From GCA-002793235 sp965267355 (GTDB taxonomy: Bacteria; Bacteroidota; Bacteroidia; Flavobacteriales_E; Vicingaceae), in contig OZ253956.1 in NCBI GenBank assembly GCA_965267355.1, positions 1,612,001 to 1,676,000 of the forward strand: 64,000 bases of DNA, given 5' to 3'. A program made the translations under genes and the position numbers. The notes beneath the pieces are model-generated. The model had not been told where the DNA came from. It did no database searches and saw nothing but the letters and a program-made list of their open reading frames with translations. Below are positions 1 to 8,458 of the stretch, piece after piece. Positions within the stretch are counted from its first letter, which is position 1. Every line of letters starts with the position of its first letter.

Positions 1-1964
1 TCAGTTCCGTTTGGTTCTACATCATTGATTTTTACATCTAGTTTAGCTTTGTAGATATCGCTAATAATCTTTAAACGAGAATCAATGTTTTTTAATCCAG
101 TTGATTTTAAAATTTTTTGATTTTCAGTTTTTAGTTCTTGTGATTTTTTTCTTCCAATTCCATCATCTTTCACTTTTACTTCAATAAAGTTTTCTTTTTG
201 TAAAATGCTCACTGCTAAAAAACCTTTCTCTTTTTTATATCTCAATCCATGCCAAACAGCATTTTCAATGTAAGGCTGAATTAGCATTGGTGGAATAAAA
301 TATTCTTCGGTATTAATAGATTCATCCACTTCAAAAGAATAATCAAACTTATCCTTAAAACGATGATGTTCTAATTTTAAGTAAACAGATAGGATATCTA
401 TTTCCTTAGATAAGGAAATGAAATCTTGCTGTGAGTTTTCCATCACGTCTCGCATCAATTTTGAGAAATCAGCTAGATATCGGTTAGCTGCTCTTTCATC
501 ACTTTTTGAAATGTAGCTGTTAACCGAATTTAAAGCATTAAAAATAAAATGTGGATTCATTTGGGCTCTCAACGATTTTAAAATCAAAAGCTGGTTGGCT
601 TTATTCTTGGCTTTATTACTTCTGTAAACCAAATAAGAGGTAATAAGTAGAATAATAATTCCAAAAATTAAAGAGTAAGTGATTACACGTTGTTTAGTAA
701 TAAATTCTTCTTGAATAATTTTTTCTTGGCGTAGAAGTTCTATGGTTTTCTCATTTAGCTGTTTGTCTTTTTCTAGAAGAGAGAGTTTATTTTGAGCATT
801 TTCCAGCATTTCACCTTTCTTGTTTTGAACAGCTAGTTGTCTTTCTCTCATTTTGTAAATGGAATCTTCTAAGGCTAAGTATTCCTTATATTTTTCCATT
901 GCTTGTTCTTCTAAACCAGTTTTGTTGTAAACTTCAGAAAGTACTTGGTTGGCTTTACTTAAGTTTTGTAAATCGCCAGTTTTTTGAGCTATCTCAACAG
1001 TGTTTTCTAAACTTTGAATAGCCTCTTCATTCTTGTTTTGTTTAATTAAGAAGTTGGCTAAATCAATGTTTCTTTTCGATACTTCTTGTGGGTTATTTCG
1101 CTTTTCGTTGTACTCAATAGCCTGCTGATTTAACTGAATACCTTCTTCAATGTTATTTTGTTGTTCGTAGATGTTAGATAAATCTGTATAAACTTGGTTT
1201 ACTACTTCATCATCATTTAATTCTATAGCAGTGTTTTGAGAAGTTTGATAGTACTGAACAGCTTTTTCGGTATTGTTTTTTTCTTTTTCAAGTTCAGCTA
1301 GTTTAAGGTTAACTACAGCTAATCCTTTTCTGTTTCCTCTTTTCTTTTCTAACTTAAAGGCTTTATCATAATTAATTTTTGCAACCTTATATTCCTTTTG
1401 TTTTAGGTAAACATCTCCTAAAGCTAAATAAGCTTTTATTTTATCTTCATCCTTATAACTAATACTAAGTGCTTTATTATAATTTGAAATACTATTCTCA
1501 TAATCTCCAATCAATTCAGCAGATTTAGCTGTTGGGTAATAAAGTTCATTAAGTTTGTTGGTAGCCATAAAGTTAAAGTTAGAAACTAGTTTCAACTTCT
1601 CATAAATGGCAATGGCTTTTACATAGTTTTTATAGGAAAGGTTATATTCATCCAATTCGTAATTGAATTTTCCTAGAATCTCGTAAGCTTCAGCTTCCAA
1701 AAAAGTATAATCTTCTTTAATAGAAATCAACAAAGCATCATGAACCAAATCTAGCGCTTTGTCTGGTTTTTCGGTAAACTCTTTTTCTGCTTGACTAAGC
1801 TTCTCTTGAACTTCTTTTGTTCTGTTTGGGGTTCTACTAAATTTGGAATAGCTGCTATTTTGTTTGCTAAATTTTTGAGGATAAGATTTTTTATCCTGAG
1901 AAAAGGATAAACTCGCACTTAGTATTAGTACGACTAATAATTGATATGTTAAATTAAGCCTCAA
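1..1964 (-). CDS. TPR-containing LytS/YehU-type sensor histidine kinase, 3' end cut by window start
   Basis: Membrane sensor kinase of the LytS/YehU class. About 654 residues lie in the window. The frame opens after a TAA at 1968-1970, and the first start is TTG at 1964; the next residues form a signal peptide ending ASLSFSQ, which supports this start. Then come tetratricopeptide-like helical repeats (about residues 40-380), one membrane segment (about 410-430), a His_kinase domain with AQMNPHFIFNALNS (phospho-acceptor His near residue 468), and an HATPase domain with an N-box IQPYIENAVWHGL and DDGIGRKKS. The frame is still open at base 1, inside the end of the ATPase domain, so only a short tail is missing. 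Its response regulator is not in view and may lie beyond the window. The architecture matches the kinase at 31763-33613. A weak -7-like box (TACTTTTA) lies at 1983-1990. Confidence 0.9.
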   Translation of the reverse strand, partial: MRLNLTYQLLVVLILSASLSFSQDKKSYPQKFSKQNSSYSKFSRTPNRTKEVQEKLSQAEKEFTEKPDKALDLVHDALLISIKEDYTFLEAEAYEILGKFNYELDEYNLSYKNYVKAIAIYEKLKLVSNFNFMATNKLNELYYPTAKSAELIGDYENSISNYNKALSISYKDEDKIKAYLALGDVYLKQKEYKVAKINYDKAFKLEKKRGNRKGLAVVNLKLAELEKEKNNTEKAVQYYQTSQNTAIELNDDEVVNQVYTDLSNIYEQQNNIEEGIQLNQQAIEYNEKRNNPQEVSKRNIDLANFLIKQNKNEEAIQSLENTVEIAQKTGDLQNLSKANQVLSEVYNKTGLEEQAMEKYKEYLALEDSIYKMRERQLAVQNKKGEMLENAQNKLSLLEKDKQLNEKTIELLRQEKIIQEEFITKQRVITYSLIFGIIILLITSYLVYRSNKAKNKANQLLILKSLRAQMNPHFIFNALNSVNSYISKSDERAANRYLADFSKLMRDVMENSQQDFISLSKEIDILSVYLKLEHHRFKDKFDYSFEVDESINTEEYFIPPMLIQPYIENAVWHGLRYKKEKGFLAVSILQKENFIEVKVKDDGIGRKKSQELKTENQKILKSTGLKNIDSRLKIISDIYKAKLDVKINDVEPNGT

Positions 1965-2178
1965 AACTTATTTCTGTTAGGATAAAAGTACACACTTTTT
2001 TATTATCGGATTCTTCTAAGATGCTCTAAAACACTGATTTTTCATGGATTTTTGTTCGTTATTTCTAGTTAACTAAATCAGATTTCTTTTTCACTCATTC
2101 AAAGTCCCTTTTCCCTAATTGTGCATTGAAAACACTTTTTATACCAAGTAGCTTAGCATTGAATTTAAACCAAAAACA

Positions 2179-2892
2179 ATGAAAAAATTAAGCCTGATTA
2201 TAGCAGTTTTTTACCTCACATTAAATGCTAATGCTATAGAAATTGAAAAGAAGTCCAAACGAATTATTACAGTAACTGGAAGTGCTGAAATGATAGTTCC
2301 ACCAGATGAAGTAGAGTTAGAAATTACCATGACTGAATATGGAAGTGGGAGTACCATTTCGAAAATAGAAAATGCCTTGATGAAAATATTATTGGGGAAC
2401 AATGTGCCAAAAGAGAAAGTATTTTTTAACGGTTCATTTACTTCTTTTTACTGGTATTACTGGTGGCACCACAGAAATGATTCAAGACAAACAAAAAAGA
2501 TAATTGTAACTCTTGATGCTAAGACAGATTTTATGAAGTTGGTAAAAGATTTAGATAAGGATTACATCTCTCATATTAGAATTACAAAAACCTCAAATAA
2601 AAGTATTCAGGAGCTAAGGCAGCAGGTGAAAATTGAAGCCATAAAAGCTGCTAAGAAAAAAGCAAAATACCTTTTAGAAGCTATTGATGAAGAGTTGGGA
2701 AGAGTATTAACTGTTGATGAATTAGAAGAAGTTAATCATCATCAAAACATTTTTTGGAATCATACCAACACTAATAATGTAGTGAGTAATTCAGTAGTAA
2801 GTTACAGCAAAGTTAGAGGAGGAAGCTACATGGAAAATGTACCTGAGATAAAGTTAAGATACGAGATTAAAGCCCAGTTTGAAATCATTTAA
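2179..2892 (+). CDS. Secreted SIMPL-domain (DUF541) protein
   Basis: Residues 1-19 form a signal peptide (MKKLSLIIAVFYLTLNANA), so the product is probably periplasmic. The rest fits the SIMPL/DUF541 family: it opens with the typical ITVTGSAEMIVPPDEVEL stretch and continues with a lysine/alanine-rich helix (IKAAKKKAKYLLEAI) followed by YSKVRGGSY and a closing strand, as in family members. SIMPL proteins occur in many bacteria and are linked to membrane or oxidative stress, but no enzymatic activity is established, and none is claimed here. The ATG at 2179 gives a clean signal peptide. The rhodanese gene follows after 23 bp in the same direction, so the two are probably cotranscribed. Confidence 0.85.
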   Translation: MKKLSLIIAVFYLTLNANAIEIEKKSKRIITVTGSAEMIVPPDEVELEITMTEYGSGSTISKIENALMKILLGNNVPKEKVFFNGSFTSFYWYYWWHHRNDSRQTKKIIVTLDAKTDFMKLVKDLDKDYISHIRITKTSNKSIQELRQQVKIEAIKAAKKKAKYLLEAIDEELGRVLTVDELEEVNHHQNIFWNHTNTNNVVSNSVVSYSKVRGGSYMENVPEIKLRYEIKAQFEII

Positions 2893-2915
2893 TTATTTAC
2901 CATAAAACCAATATT

Positions 2916-3497
2916 ATGAAAAAACTAAATTTAATTGCAATGGTATTACTAAGTTCAGTAGCCTTTGCCCAACCAAAAGCAGAAAAATATCCAGCATCAG
3001 ATATTGATTATCCAGGATTTGTTGAACTAACAACTGAGGCTGAAAAACATAGAAAGACACATACAGTTTCTGTAGAACAATTCTTAAGAATGTCGAAAGA
3101 AAAAGGAACCATTATTTTGGATACTCGCTCTGAAAAAATGTACAAAGCTAAACATGTAAAAGGAGCAATTCATTTGAATTTTTCTGATTTTACGGCAGGG
3201 AAATTGGCCAAAGTAATTCCATCAAAAGATACAAGAGTGTTAATTTACTGCAACAATAATTTGGATAAAGATGAGAAGTATTTTGCTCGTAAATCTGCAC
3301 CTTTAGCCTTAAATATTCCAACTTTTATTAACCTTTATGGTTATGGTTATAAAAACGTTTACGAGTTAGATGCTATGGTGCCAGTTACTTCAGTTTTTGA
3401 CTCTAAACAACCTACTTTGGAGTTTGAGGGTACAGCAGTAAAAACAAAACCTACCAAGCCTGTTAAATCTTTAAAACAATCTAAGGCTGTTTATTAA
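2916..3497 (+). CDS. Secreted rhodanese-like domain protein
   Basis: Residues 1-19 are a signal peptide (MKKLNLIAMVLLSSVAFAQ). A single rhodanese domain spans about residues 50-150: IILDTRSEKMYKAKHVKGAI carries the conserved D69-T70-R71, and LIYCNNNL provides the active-site loop with Cys112. Rhodanese folds carry sulfur as a cysteine persulfide, but single-domain secreted versions have no assigned substrate, so the role is open. The C-terminal 25 residues are lysine/threonine-rich and probably disordered. It lies 23 bp after the SIMPL gene and is followed at 3510 by a perfect 12-bp hairpin that could end the transcript. Confidence 0.88.
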   Translation: MKKLNLIAMVLLSSVAFAQPKAEKYPASDIDYPGFVELTTEAEKHRKTHTVSVEQFLRMSKEKGTIILDTRSEKMYKAKHVKGAIHLNFSDFTAGKLAKVIPSKDTRVLIYCNNNLDKDEKYFARKSAPLALNIPTFINLYGYGYKNVYELDAMVPVTSVFDSKQPTLEFEGTAVKTKPTKPVKSLKQSKAVY

Positions 3498-3509
3498 TAG
3501 TTAGTGTAT

Positions 3510-3537
3510 GTCATTCTGAGAACTTTCTCAGAATGAC
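3510..3537 (+). terminator. Perfect 12-bp hairpin; terminator-like member of the GTCATTCTGA repeat family
   Basis: GTCATTCTGAGA (3510-3521), loop ACTT, then TCTCAGAATGAC (3526-3537): twelve perfect pairs with a tetraloop, 12 bp after the rhodanese stop, followed only by TTTC. It may terminate transcription. The arm core GTCATTCTGA also forms the outer arms of the larger element at 7353-7437, and a variant appears at 28936-29087, so it is also a copy of a dispersed intergenic repeat. Confidence 0.65.
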
Positions 3538-3566
3538 TTTCTAGTAATTTCTTTAAAACAATAGTT

Positions 3567-4157
3567 ATGTACAGAGTATGTATAGGCTTTGCCGTGCTCA
3601 TTTTTTTGAGTTGTCAGACAAAAGCCGAAGTAAAAACCAAAGACAGATTGAAACAAAAAGCCGTGGCTGCAAAGGCATATTGCCAGAAAAATAATATGAA
3701 TACCGATATCTGTATTTTAATTGATATGAAAATTCATTCAGGTAAAAAACGCTTCTTTTTATGGGATTTAAAAGGAGATTCTATCATTGATTCTGGGTTA
3801 TGCAGTCATGGAACTTGTGGAAATTTAGATGGATATGACCCAAGTAAAACTCCTCAGTTTAGCAATACCCCAGAAAGTCACTGTTCTTCGTTAGGAAAAT
3901 ATAAAGTGGGTAAGAGAGGGTGGAGTAGCTTTGGGGTAAATTTTAATTACAAATTACATGGTTTAGAAAAGACTAATAGTAATGCTTACAAAAGATACAT
4001 TGTTTTCCACTCGTGGGATATAGGTGATGATGAGATATACCCATCACATATTATTGAAAGCTATGGCTGTCCAGCAGTATCCAATAATTTTATGCGTAAG
4101 ATGGATAAAGTGTTAAAGATCCAGAAAAAGCCTGTGTTGATGTGGATTTATAACTAA
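3567..4157 (+). CDS. Murein L,D-transpeptidase catalytic-domain (YkuD_2-like) lipoprotein
   Basis: The N-terminus MYRVCIGFAVLIFLSC looks like a lipoprotein signal with the lipidated cysteine at residue 16. The body matches the murein L,D-transpeptidase catalytic-domain family common in Bacteroidota: IDMKIHSGKKRFFLWDL at the start of the beta-rich fold, a glycine/serine-rich middle part (LCSHGTCGN), and the catalytic region FHSWD (His148) followed by SHIIESYGCPAVS, where Cys168 would be the nucleophile. Such proteins would act on peptidoglycan cross-links in the periplasm; for this subfamily the activity is inferred from the fold. The stop codon overlaps the stop of the convergent gene at 4154 by four bases. 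Confidence 0.85.
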   Translation: MYRVCIGFAVLIFLSCQTKAEVKTKDRLKQKAVAAKAYCQKNNMNTDICILIDMKIHSGKKRFFLWDLKGDSIIDSGLCSHGTCGNLDGYDPSKTPQFSNTPESHCSSLGKYKVGKRGWSSFGVNFNYKLHGLEKTNSNAYKRYIVFHSWDIGDDEIYPSHIIESYGCPAVSNNFMRKMDKVLKIQKKPVLMWIYN

Positions 4158-4846
4158 TTGATAGTTATGTTCTGACTATAGATTTGGTTTTCTGAAGTAG
4201 CAGTAATTAAATATTCGCCAGATGGAATTTCAGCTTCAACAGGAACTGCAATTAGCTTCTCCTCTTCAATATTGATTACTGCTTTTGAAAAGAATTCATC
4301 ACCTTTTTTATCACGAAGCACTAATAAGATTTCTTTCTCAAAAACTTCTTCCCATGCGATGTTGGTGATTTTAAATTCGTTATCATCCAAAGCAATAGGG
4401 AATAGACTTACACCAGCTGTATTATATTCAGTTAGTACATAATTTACAGGTACTACATTAGAAACACTTTCTTGACCAGATTCTTCAACTTGAATAATGC
4501 GGTAATAGGAAAGATTTTCAAGCGGCATAAAGTCAACAAAAAGGTAATTTAAATCTTGTTTTTTGTGTGCTGCACCAAATACCGTACTTACTTCAATCCA
4601 TGTGCTTTTATCTGCACTTTTCTCGATAATAAACTTACTTGCATTGTTGTTAGAAGTAACATCCCATTGCAATTGAACTCCCTTTTGGTTGTAATCAACA
4701 TTTGCTTCAAAAGAGTAAAGAGGGGCAATTTTAGTTGTTTCTGGTTTGTCAGCTTTTTCTAAAGCATTATTAAAAGAATCTTGTAAAGATTGTGCTGATA
4801 AAGAAAAGCAAACTGTGGTAGAAATAAAAAGTGCAATAAGTTTCAT
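4154..4846 (-). CDS. Secreted protein with fibronectin-III-like domain, function unknown
   Basis: The 230-residue product has a signal peptide (about residues 1-18, ending CFSLSAQ). Residues about 45-140 show the pattern VQLQWDVTSNNNASKFIIEKS...YYRIIQVEESGQESVSNVV, typical of fibronectin type III-like beta-sandwich domains common in secreted Bacteroidota proteins. The C-terminal part (ILLVLRDKKGDEFFSKAV...GEYLITATSENQIYSQNI) looks like a second small beta domain and resembles a degenerate sorting-domain fold, but it lacks the YPNP motif, so I do not call it a T9SS substrate. It converges on the L,D-transpeptidase-like gene with a four-base stop-stop overlap. Confidence 0.75.
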   Translation of the reverse strand: MKLIALFISTTVCFSLSAQSLQDSFNNALEKADKPETTKIAPLYSFEANVDYNQKGVQLQWDVTSNNNASKFIIEKSADKSTWIEVSTVFGAAHKKQDLNYLFVDFMPLENLSYYRIIQVEESGQESVSNVVPVNYVLTEYNTAGVSLFPIALDDNEFKITNIAWEEVFEKEILLVLRDKKGDEFFSKAVINIEEEKLIAVPVEAEIPSGEYLITATSENQIYSQNITIN

Positions 4847-4945
4847 GTGTTTGATTTTTAAAAACCAGCCTAAAATTAGTTAAAAATGAAATGTGTTAAC
4901 TTAATGTTACTAAATGGGTTTAGTATCTGATTGTTAATAACTTAA

Positions 4946-4970
4946 AAATCCCTTTGGTTAAAAGGGATTT
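4946..4970 (-). terminator. Rho-independent terminator after the lipocalin-like gene
   Basis: AAATCCCTTT (4946-4955), loop GGTTA, AAAGGGATTT (4961-4970): ten perfect base pairs. Read on the minus strand the stem is followed directly by T residues (five in a run counting the stem end). It lies 58 bp downstream of the stop of the minus-strand gene at 5028-5405. Confidence 0.65.
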
Positions 4971-5027
4971 GAAATGTATGACTGTGAATAAAAAACCAAT
5001 AAAATGCTAATAATCAGTTATATTAAA

Positions 5028-5405
5028 TTAATCGGCTGGGATAAAAATAAGCGTAGCGGTAATTAAATCTCCATTTTGGTATTCCATGGCAAACTTATCT
5101 TTGGTTACCGATTTTACTTTGGTCCAATTAATTTTGGTTTTAGATTTTGCCTTATCCACCTTTACAACAACGCTTTTACCATCCGACCATGTACCTTCTA
5201 CATGATTACTTTCGATAATTCCTTTAAACTTTCCATCGGTGGTAAACTCTAACCAGTCACCCTTTTGATTTTCCATAGGGTCGTATTGCTGCCCAAATTC
5301 TTCAGACTTATGCAGCTTCCATTTTTTAGTAAGCAACTCTTTTTTGGTTTGAGAAAAAGCGGTAGTGCTTGCTATAATTAAAAGTAATACAATGTATCTT
5401 TTCAT
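5028..5405 (-). CDS. Small secreted lipocalin-like protein
   Basis: The 125-residue product has a signal peptide MKRYIVLLLIIASTTAFSQ. The mature part follows the lipocalin-like pattern of Bacteroidota: LLTKKWKLHKSEE (the W...K strand), WLEFTTDGKFKG, then VEGTWSDGKSVVV and a final strand set. Such small beta-barrel proteins may bind hydrophobic ligands, but no ligand can be read from the sequence. The gene is followed by a hairpin terminator at 4946-4970 and lies 33 bp downstream of the beta-propeller gene on the same strand, so cotranscription with it is possible. Confidence 0.75.
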   Translation of the reverse strand: MKRYIVLLLIIASTTAFSQTKKELLTKKWKLHKSEEFGQQYDPMENQKGDWLEFTTDGKFKGIIESNHVEGTWSDGKSVVVKVDKAKSKTKINWTKVKSVTKDKFAMEYQNGDLITATLIFIPAD

Positions 5406-5438
5406 GGTATAGAATTTAAGATTCTAAATTTACAAAAA

Positions 5439-7181
5439 CTATTCCTTAATAAGTTTTCGCGTAATAATTCCATTATCAGTTTCTATTTCTAGAAGATATA
5501 AGCCTCTAGGAATATCTGTATTCAGATGAATGTTTTTAGTATTAAATTGCTTTTTGATAATGGTTTTTCCAACAGCATTGTATATGGTAACTGTTGAATA
5601 TTGATTCTTTTTTAACGTGATATTAAGTTCACCTGAAAATGGATTTGGGTAGATGCTAGCAAATAGTTTGTCATCGGTTTTATTCACATTAGTTGTTTCA
5701 CTTTCTTTTAAACAAAGCATAAGCATTCTATCATTTGACCACCCATAATAGGGTAAATAGTGAAGAATGTTACCATTATTAGGGTCAACCTGTGTGCTAT
5801 CATCAATATGACCAGCGCAATATAAATCACCATTGTCAGCTACTGCTAAAGCACTAAAATGTTCAGAGGATGGAAAGCCAGCAAAATTTACAGATTCGGT
5901 TGCGCCAGCCCAAATAAAATTTCCACTGCTATCCATTTTGTGAATGTAAATGTCTCGAACTCCTTCAGAACCATTTGGTAAATAATAAGTTCCGGGTCCT
6001 GGATCCATATCAGGGTGAGCTCCAAATGTCCCTGAAGAATATACTATGTCATCTTTAGAAATGGCTATTGATGTACCTCCTATGTTAGAGTTGTATTGAG
6101 CTGTATCAGATATGGTTCTTACCCATACTAACTCTAAGTTGTTATTTAATTTAGTAATATGACTTACAGCTGCAGTACTGTAAGGAGCATATTCATAATG
6201 AGTGCCAATGCCTGGATCAAAATCAATTGTATCACGATATACGCCTGTTAAATAGATATTATTGTGAGCATCAATCCGTGTATCTAAGCTTCGGTTAACA
6301 ATTTTACTATAAAAAGAGCCACCTTTAATATAATTTCCTGATGAATCTAATTTTAGGATAAAAGTATTGCTCTGATTAAAAGGAGCAATTATATAATCAG
6401 TTCCAGCTCCTGGATCCAAGTCGAGAGTATCCATGAAATACCCTGTTATTACTAATTCTCCAATACTATTCATATTAATATCTTCTATATAACTTCCTTC
6501 AGGACTGCTAATACTTTTTGACCATAAGAAATTTCCTGATGAATCTAGCTTTGTAACAAAACAACCTGAGTTACCTGTTGCTATATGAATATCAGTTCCA
6601 GAACCGGGATCTAAATCCACGGTATCTGTAAATCTTCCTGTAAAATAAACATTGTCGTTATCATCTGTTGTTACACCTAACCCAGCATCAGACCCATTAC
6701 CACCAATTACTTTAGCCCAAATAAAATTTCCACTAGTATCTATTTTAGCTACCAATGCGTCATCCCATCCACTTGAATAAAACTCATAAGTATTAGGACC
6801 TGGAATAAAATCTATGGTATCATCGAAAGATCCTGTTATATAATAAAAACCAGAATTGGTATAGGAAACCCCGAAACTATGATCTACTCCTGAATTACTC
6901 AAATCAGGATGGTAGATCCAGTTCAAATTTCCATTAGCATCAGTTTTTTTCAAAAATAAAGAGCCGTTATAGGCATTCGTATTTGTATTCGAAACTCCAG
7001 GGTCAAAATCTACTAAACCAATAAAATTGCCTGTTGTAATAATATTACCATTAGAATCTATTAACATATCATATGGTTCAGAGTAATCTCTTTCTAAAAC
7101 ATAGCTCCATTTGTATTCCATTGGTTGTTGGGCTACAGTTAGTAAGGGAAAAAAAATTATATAAAACACAATTTTTTTCAT
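5439..7181 (-). CDS. T9SS-sorted secreted protein with SBBP-type beta-propeller repeats
   Basis: The 580-residue product has a signal peptide (MKKIVFYIIFFPLLTVAQ). About eight repeats of the form DSSGNFIWAK...GD..VTGxF.DTvDLDPGxG follow (residues 40-490), the SBBP/beta-propeller pattern common in secreted proteins of this phylum; the DFDPG/DLDPG turns recur every 50-70 residues. The last about 75 residues are a type A T9SS sorting domain: YPNPFSGELNI, then a beta-rich stretch, ending GLYLLEIETDNG...KLIKE. The protein is therefore expected to cross the outer membrane through the Por/T9SS system and be anchored or released. A homologous architecture is found at 33721-35505. No catalytic motif is visible. 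Confidence 0.88.
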   Translation of the reverse strand: MKKIVFYIIFFPLLTVAQQPMEYKWSYVLERDYSEPYDMLIDSNGNIITTGNFIGLVDFDPGVSNTNTNAYNGSLFLKKTDANGNLNWIYHPDLSNSGVDHSFGVSYTNSGFYYITGSFDDTIDFIPGPNTYEFYSSGWDDALVAKIDTSGNFIWAKVIGGNGSDAGLGVTTDDNDNVYFTGRFTDTVDLDPGSGTDIHIATGNSGCFVTKLDSSGNFLWSKSISSPEGSYIEDINMNSIGELVITGYFMDTLDLDPGAGTDYIIAPFNQSNTFILKLDSSGNYIKGGSFYSKIVNRSLDTRIDAHNNIYLTGVYRDTIDFDPGIGTHYEYAPYSTAAVSHITKLNNNLELVWVRTISDTAQYNSNIGGTSIAISKDDIVYSSGTFGAHPDMDPGPGTYYLPNGSEGVRDIYIHKMDSSGNFIWAGATESVNFAGFPSSEHFSALAVADNGDLYCAGHIDDSTQVDPNNGNILHYLPYYGWSNDRMLMLCLKESETTNVNKTDDKLFASIYPNPFSGELNITLKKNQYSTVTIYNAVGKTIIKKQFNTKNIHLNTDIPRGLYLLEIETDNGIITRKLIKE

Positions 7182-7221
7182 GTTACTAATTTACAAAAAA
7201 GAAAAATAGGGGATAAAAAGT

Positions 7222-7318
7222 GGGCAAGCTACTTATATCGCACCGCTACAACCACTTATCCTTGCTCCGTTCCCGGCCTGGGGAAGTTCAGTAGGAGCTG
7301 GTCGTATAAGACTTGCCC
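7222..7318 (-). ncRNA. ffs: Signal recognition particle RNA (small bacterial type)
   Basis: On the minus strand the segment begins GGGCAAGTCTTATACGACC and ends GTAGCTTGCCC, so its ends pair (GGGCAAG/CTTGCCC) and the following stretches continue a long helix. The apex carries the conserved SRP Alu-less domain IV signature: CCAGGCCGGGAACGGAGCAAGG, split here as CCAGGCCGGG then AACGGAGCAAGG, containing the GGAA-type tetraloop region and the asymmetric loop that Ffh binds. About 97 nt is the usual size for the small bacterial SRP RNA. A TACTTTTG box lies only 4 bp upstream (7323-7330). The RNA partners Ffh for co-translational membrane targeting. Confidence 0.92.
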
Positions 7319-7322
7319 AGCG

Positions 7323-7330
7323 CAAAAGTA
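7323..7330 (-). promoter_or_regulatory. -7 box of the SRP RNA promoter
   Basis: TACTTTTG on the minus strand fits the Bacteroidota -7 consensus TAnnTTTG and ends 4 bp before the first base of the SRP RNA (7318), the expected distance to a transcription start. No clear TTG -33 element is visible upstream. Confidence 0.6.
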
Positions 7331-7352
7331 GTAATATCTTTATAACTGCATT

Positions 7353-7437
7353 GTCATTCTGAACAAAATTTTACCACTTTGTCATGCTGAATTTATTTCA
7401 GCATCTGTATTAGATTCTGAAACGAGTTCAGAATGAC
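7353..7437. repeat. Dispersed palindromic repeat with GTCATTCTGAAC outer arms
   Basis: Outer arms GTCATTCTGAAC (7353-7364) and GTTCAGAATGAC (7426-7437) are perfect inverted copies. Inside are two smaller hairpins: ATGCTGAA/TTCAGCAT (7384-7391 with 7397-7404) and TTCTGAA/TTCAGAA (7415-7421 with 7427-7433). The core is shared with 3510-3537 and, in variant form, 28936-29087. It lies between the SRP RNA gene and a glycosyltransferase gene; its right end contains an ATG (7433) that is in frame with the glycosyltransferase but is unlikely to be its start. Confidence 0.75.
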
Positions 7438-7487
7438 GCTTGTAAAGGTTTTAAGTTTTTTTAAGGCTTTTCCTATTTTTCTTTTAC

Positions 7488-7495
7488 TATCTTTG
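7488..7495 (+). promoter_or_regulatory. Candidate -7 box for the glycosyltransferase pair
   Basis: TATCTTTG matches TAnnTTTG and lies 6 bp before the ATG at 7502, so transcripts would be nearly leaderless for that start, or have a ~12-nt leader for the ATG at 7514. No convincing -33 TTG is seen. Confidence 0.45.
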
Positions 7496-7501
7496 GCGGG
7501 T

Positions 7502-8455
7502 ATGTCAGAAAATATGCAAATATCTATTGTTATACCTCTTTTAAATGAGGAGGAATCACTTAAAGAATTAAGCGATTGGATTGGCAAAGTAATGCATGAT
7601 AACAATTTTACTTACGAAGTGATTTTTGTTGATGATGGTAGTACTGATAGTTCTTGGAAAGTTATTGAACAACTAAAAACGGAGAATCCTAACATTAAAG
7701 GAATTAAGTTTAGAAGAAACTATGGTAAATCAGCTGGTTTAAATGTTGGTTTTGCAGCTGCACAAGGTAATGTGGTTTTTACCATGGATGCCGATTTACA
7801 GGATAGTCCTGATGAACTGCCTGAAATGTACCGAATGATAACTGAAGATGGCTGGGATTTAGTTTCCGGATGGAAAAAGAAACGATACGACCCACTTTCT
7901 AAAACCATACCTACTAAATTGTTTAATGCTGCTACCCGTAAAATGTCGGGCATAAATAATTTGCACGATTTTAATTGTGGCTTAAAAGCTTATAAAAAAG
8001 AAGTAGTTAAAACCATAGAAGTATATGGTGAAATGCACCGATATATTCCTGTTTTGGCTAAATGGGCTGGATTTTCTAAAATAACCGAGAAAGTAGTTCA
8101 GCACCAAGAACGTAAATATGGTGTTACCAAATTTGGGTTGGAACGTTTCATTAACGGATTTTTGGATTTACTGTCCATCACCTTTATTTCAAAATTTGGT
8201 AAACGACCAATGCATCTTTTCGGAACATTGGGAACTGTAATGTTTGGTATAGGTTTTTTAATCTCACTTTGGTTAGGTATTTATAAGCTGTTTATCAACA
8301 CAGGTTCAAGGTTAATTGCTGATAGAGCCGAATTTTATCTGGCATTAACGGCTATGATTTTAGGTTCTTTATTATTTATAGCAGGTTTTCTAGGAGAGTT
8401 GATTTCAAGAACTTCTCCTAACCGTAATCAATACAACATAGAGAAAGAAATTTAA
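7502..8455 (+). CDS. Family 2 glycosyltransferase (polyprenyl-phosphate sugar transferase type)
   Basis: An inner-membrane GT-A transferase that probably loads a sugar onto polyprenyl phosphate, like DPM1/GtrB-type enzymes. Visible features: start strand QISIVIPLLNEEESL, VDDGSTDSSW for nucleotide binding, the DADLQDSPDELP metal-binding DXD region, and two C-terminal membrane segments (LFGTLGTVMFGIGFLISLWL and FYLALTAMILGSLLFIAGFL) ending in ISRTSPNRNQYNI. The frame extends upstream to an ATG at 7433, but that lies in a dispersed repeat and ahead of a promoter-like box, and the extra residues are not part of the family; starts at 7502 (MSENMQISI) or 7514 (MQISI) are preferred. It is followed after 3 bp by a family 4 glycosyltransferase, so the two form an operon. 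Confidence 0.88.
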   Translation: MSENMQISIVIPLLNEEESLKELSDWIGKVMHDNNFTYEVIFVDDGSTDSSWKVIEQLKTENPNIKGIKFRRNYGKSAGLNVGFAAAQGNVVFTMDADLQDSPDELPEMYRMITEDGWDLVSGWKKKRYDPLSKTIPTKLFNAATRKMSGINNLHDFNCGLKAYKKEVVKTIEVYGEMHRYIPVLAKWAGFSKITEKVVQHQERKYGVTKFGLERFINGFLDLLSITFISKFGKRPMHLFGTLGTVMFGIGFLISLWLGIYKLFINTGSRLIADRAEFYLALTAMILGSLLFIAGFLGELISRTSPNRNQYNIEKEI

Positions 8456-8458
8456 GTA

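Noticed and set aside
4154..4846. T9SS sorting domain on the fibronectin-like protein
   Set aside because: The C-terminus lacks YPNP and the terminal lysine-rich strand; only a beta-domain resemblance is seen.
7433..7501. ATG at 7433 as start of the glycosyltransferase
   Set aside because: It lies in the right arm of a dispersed repeat and upstream of a TATCTTTG promoter box; the family starts near MQISIVIPL, so 7502 or 7514 is preferred.
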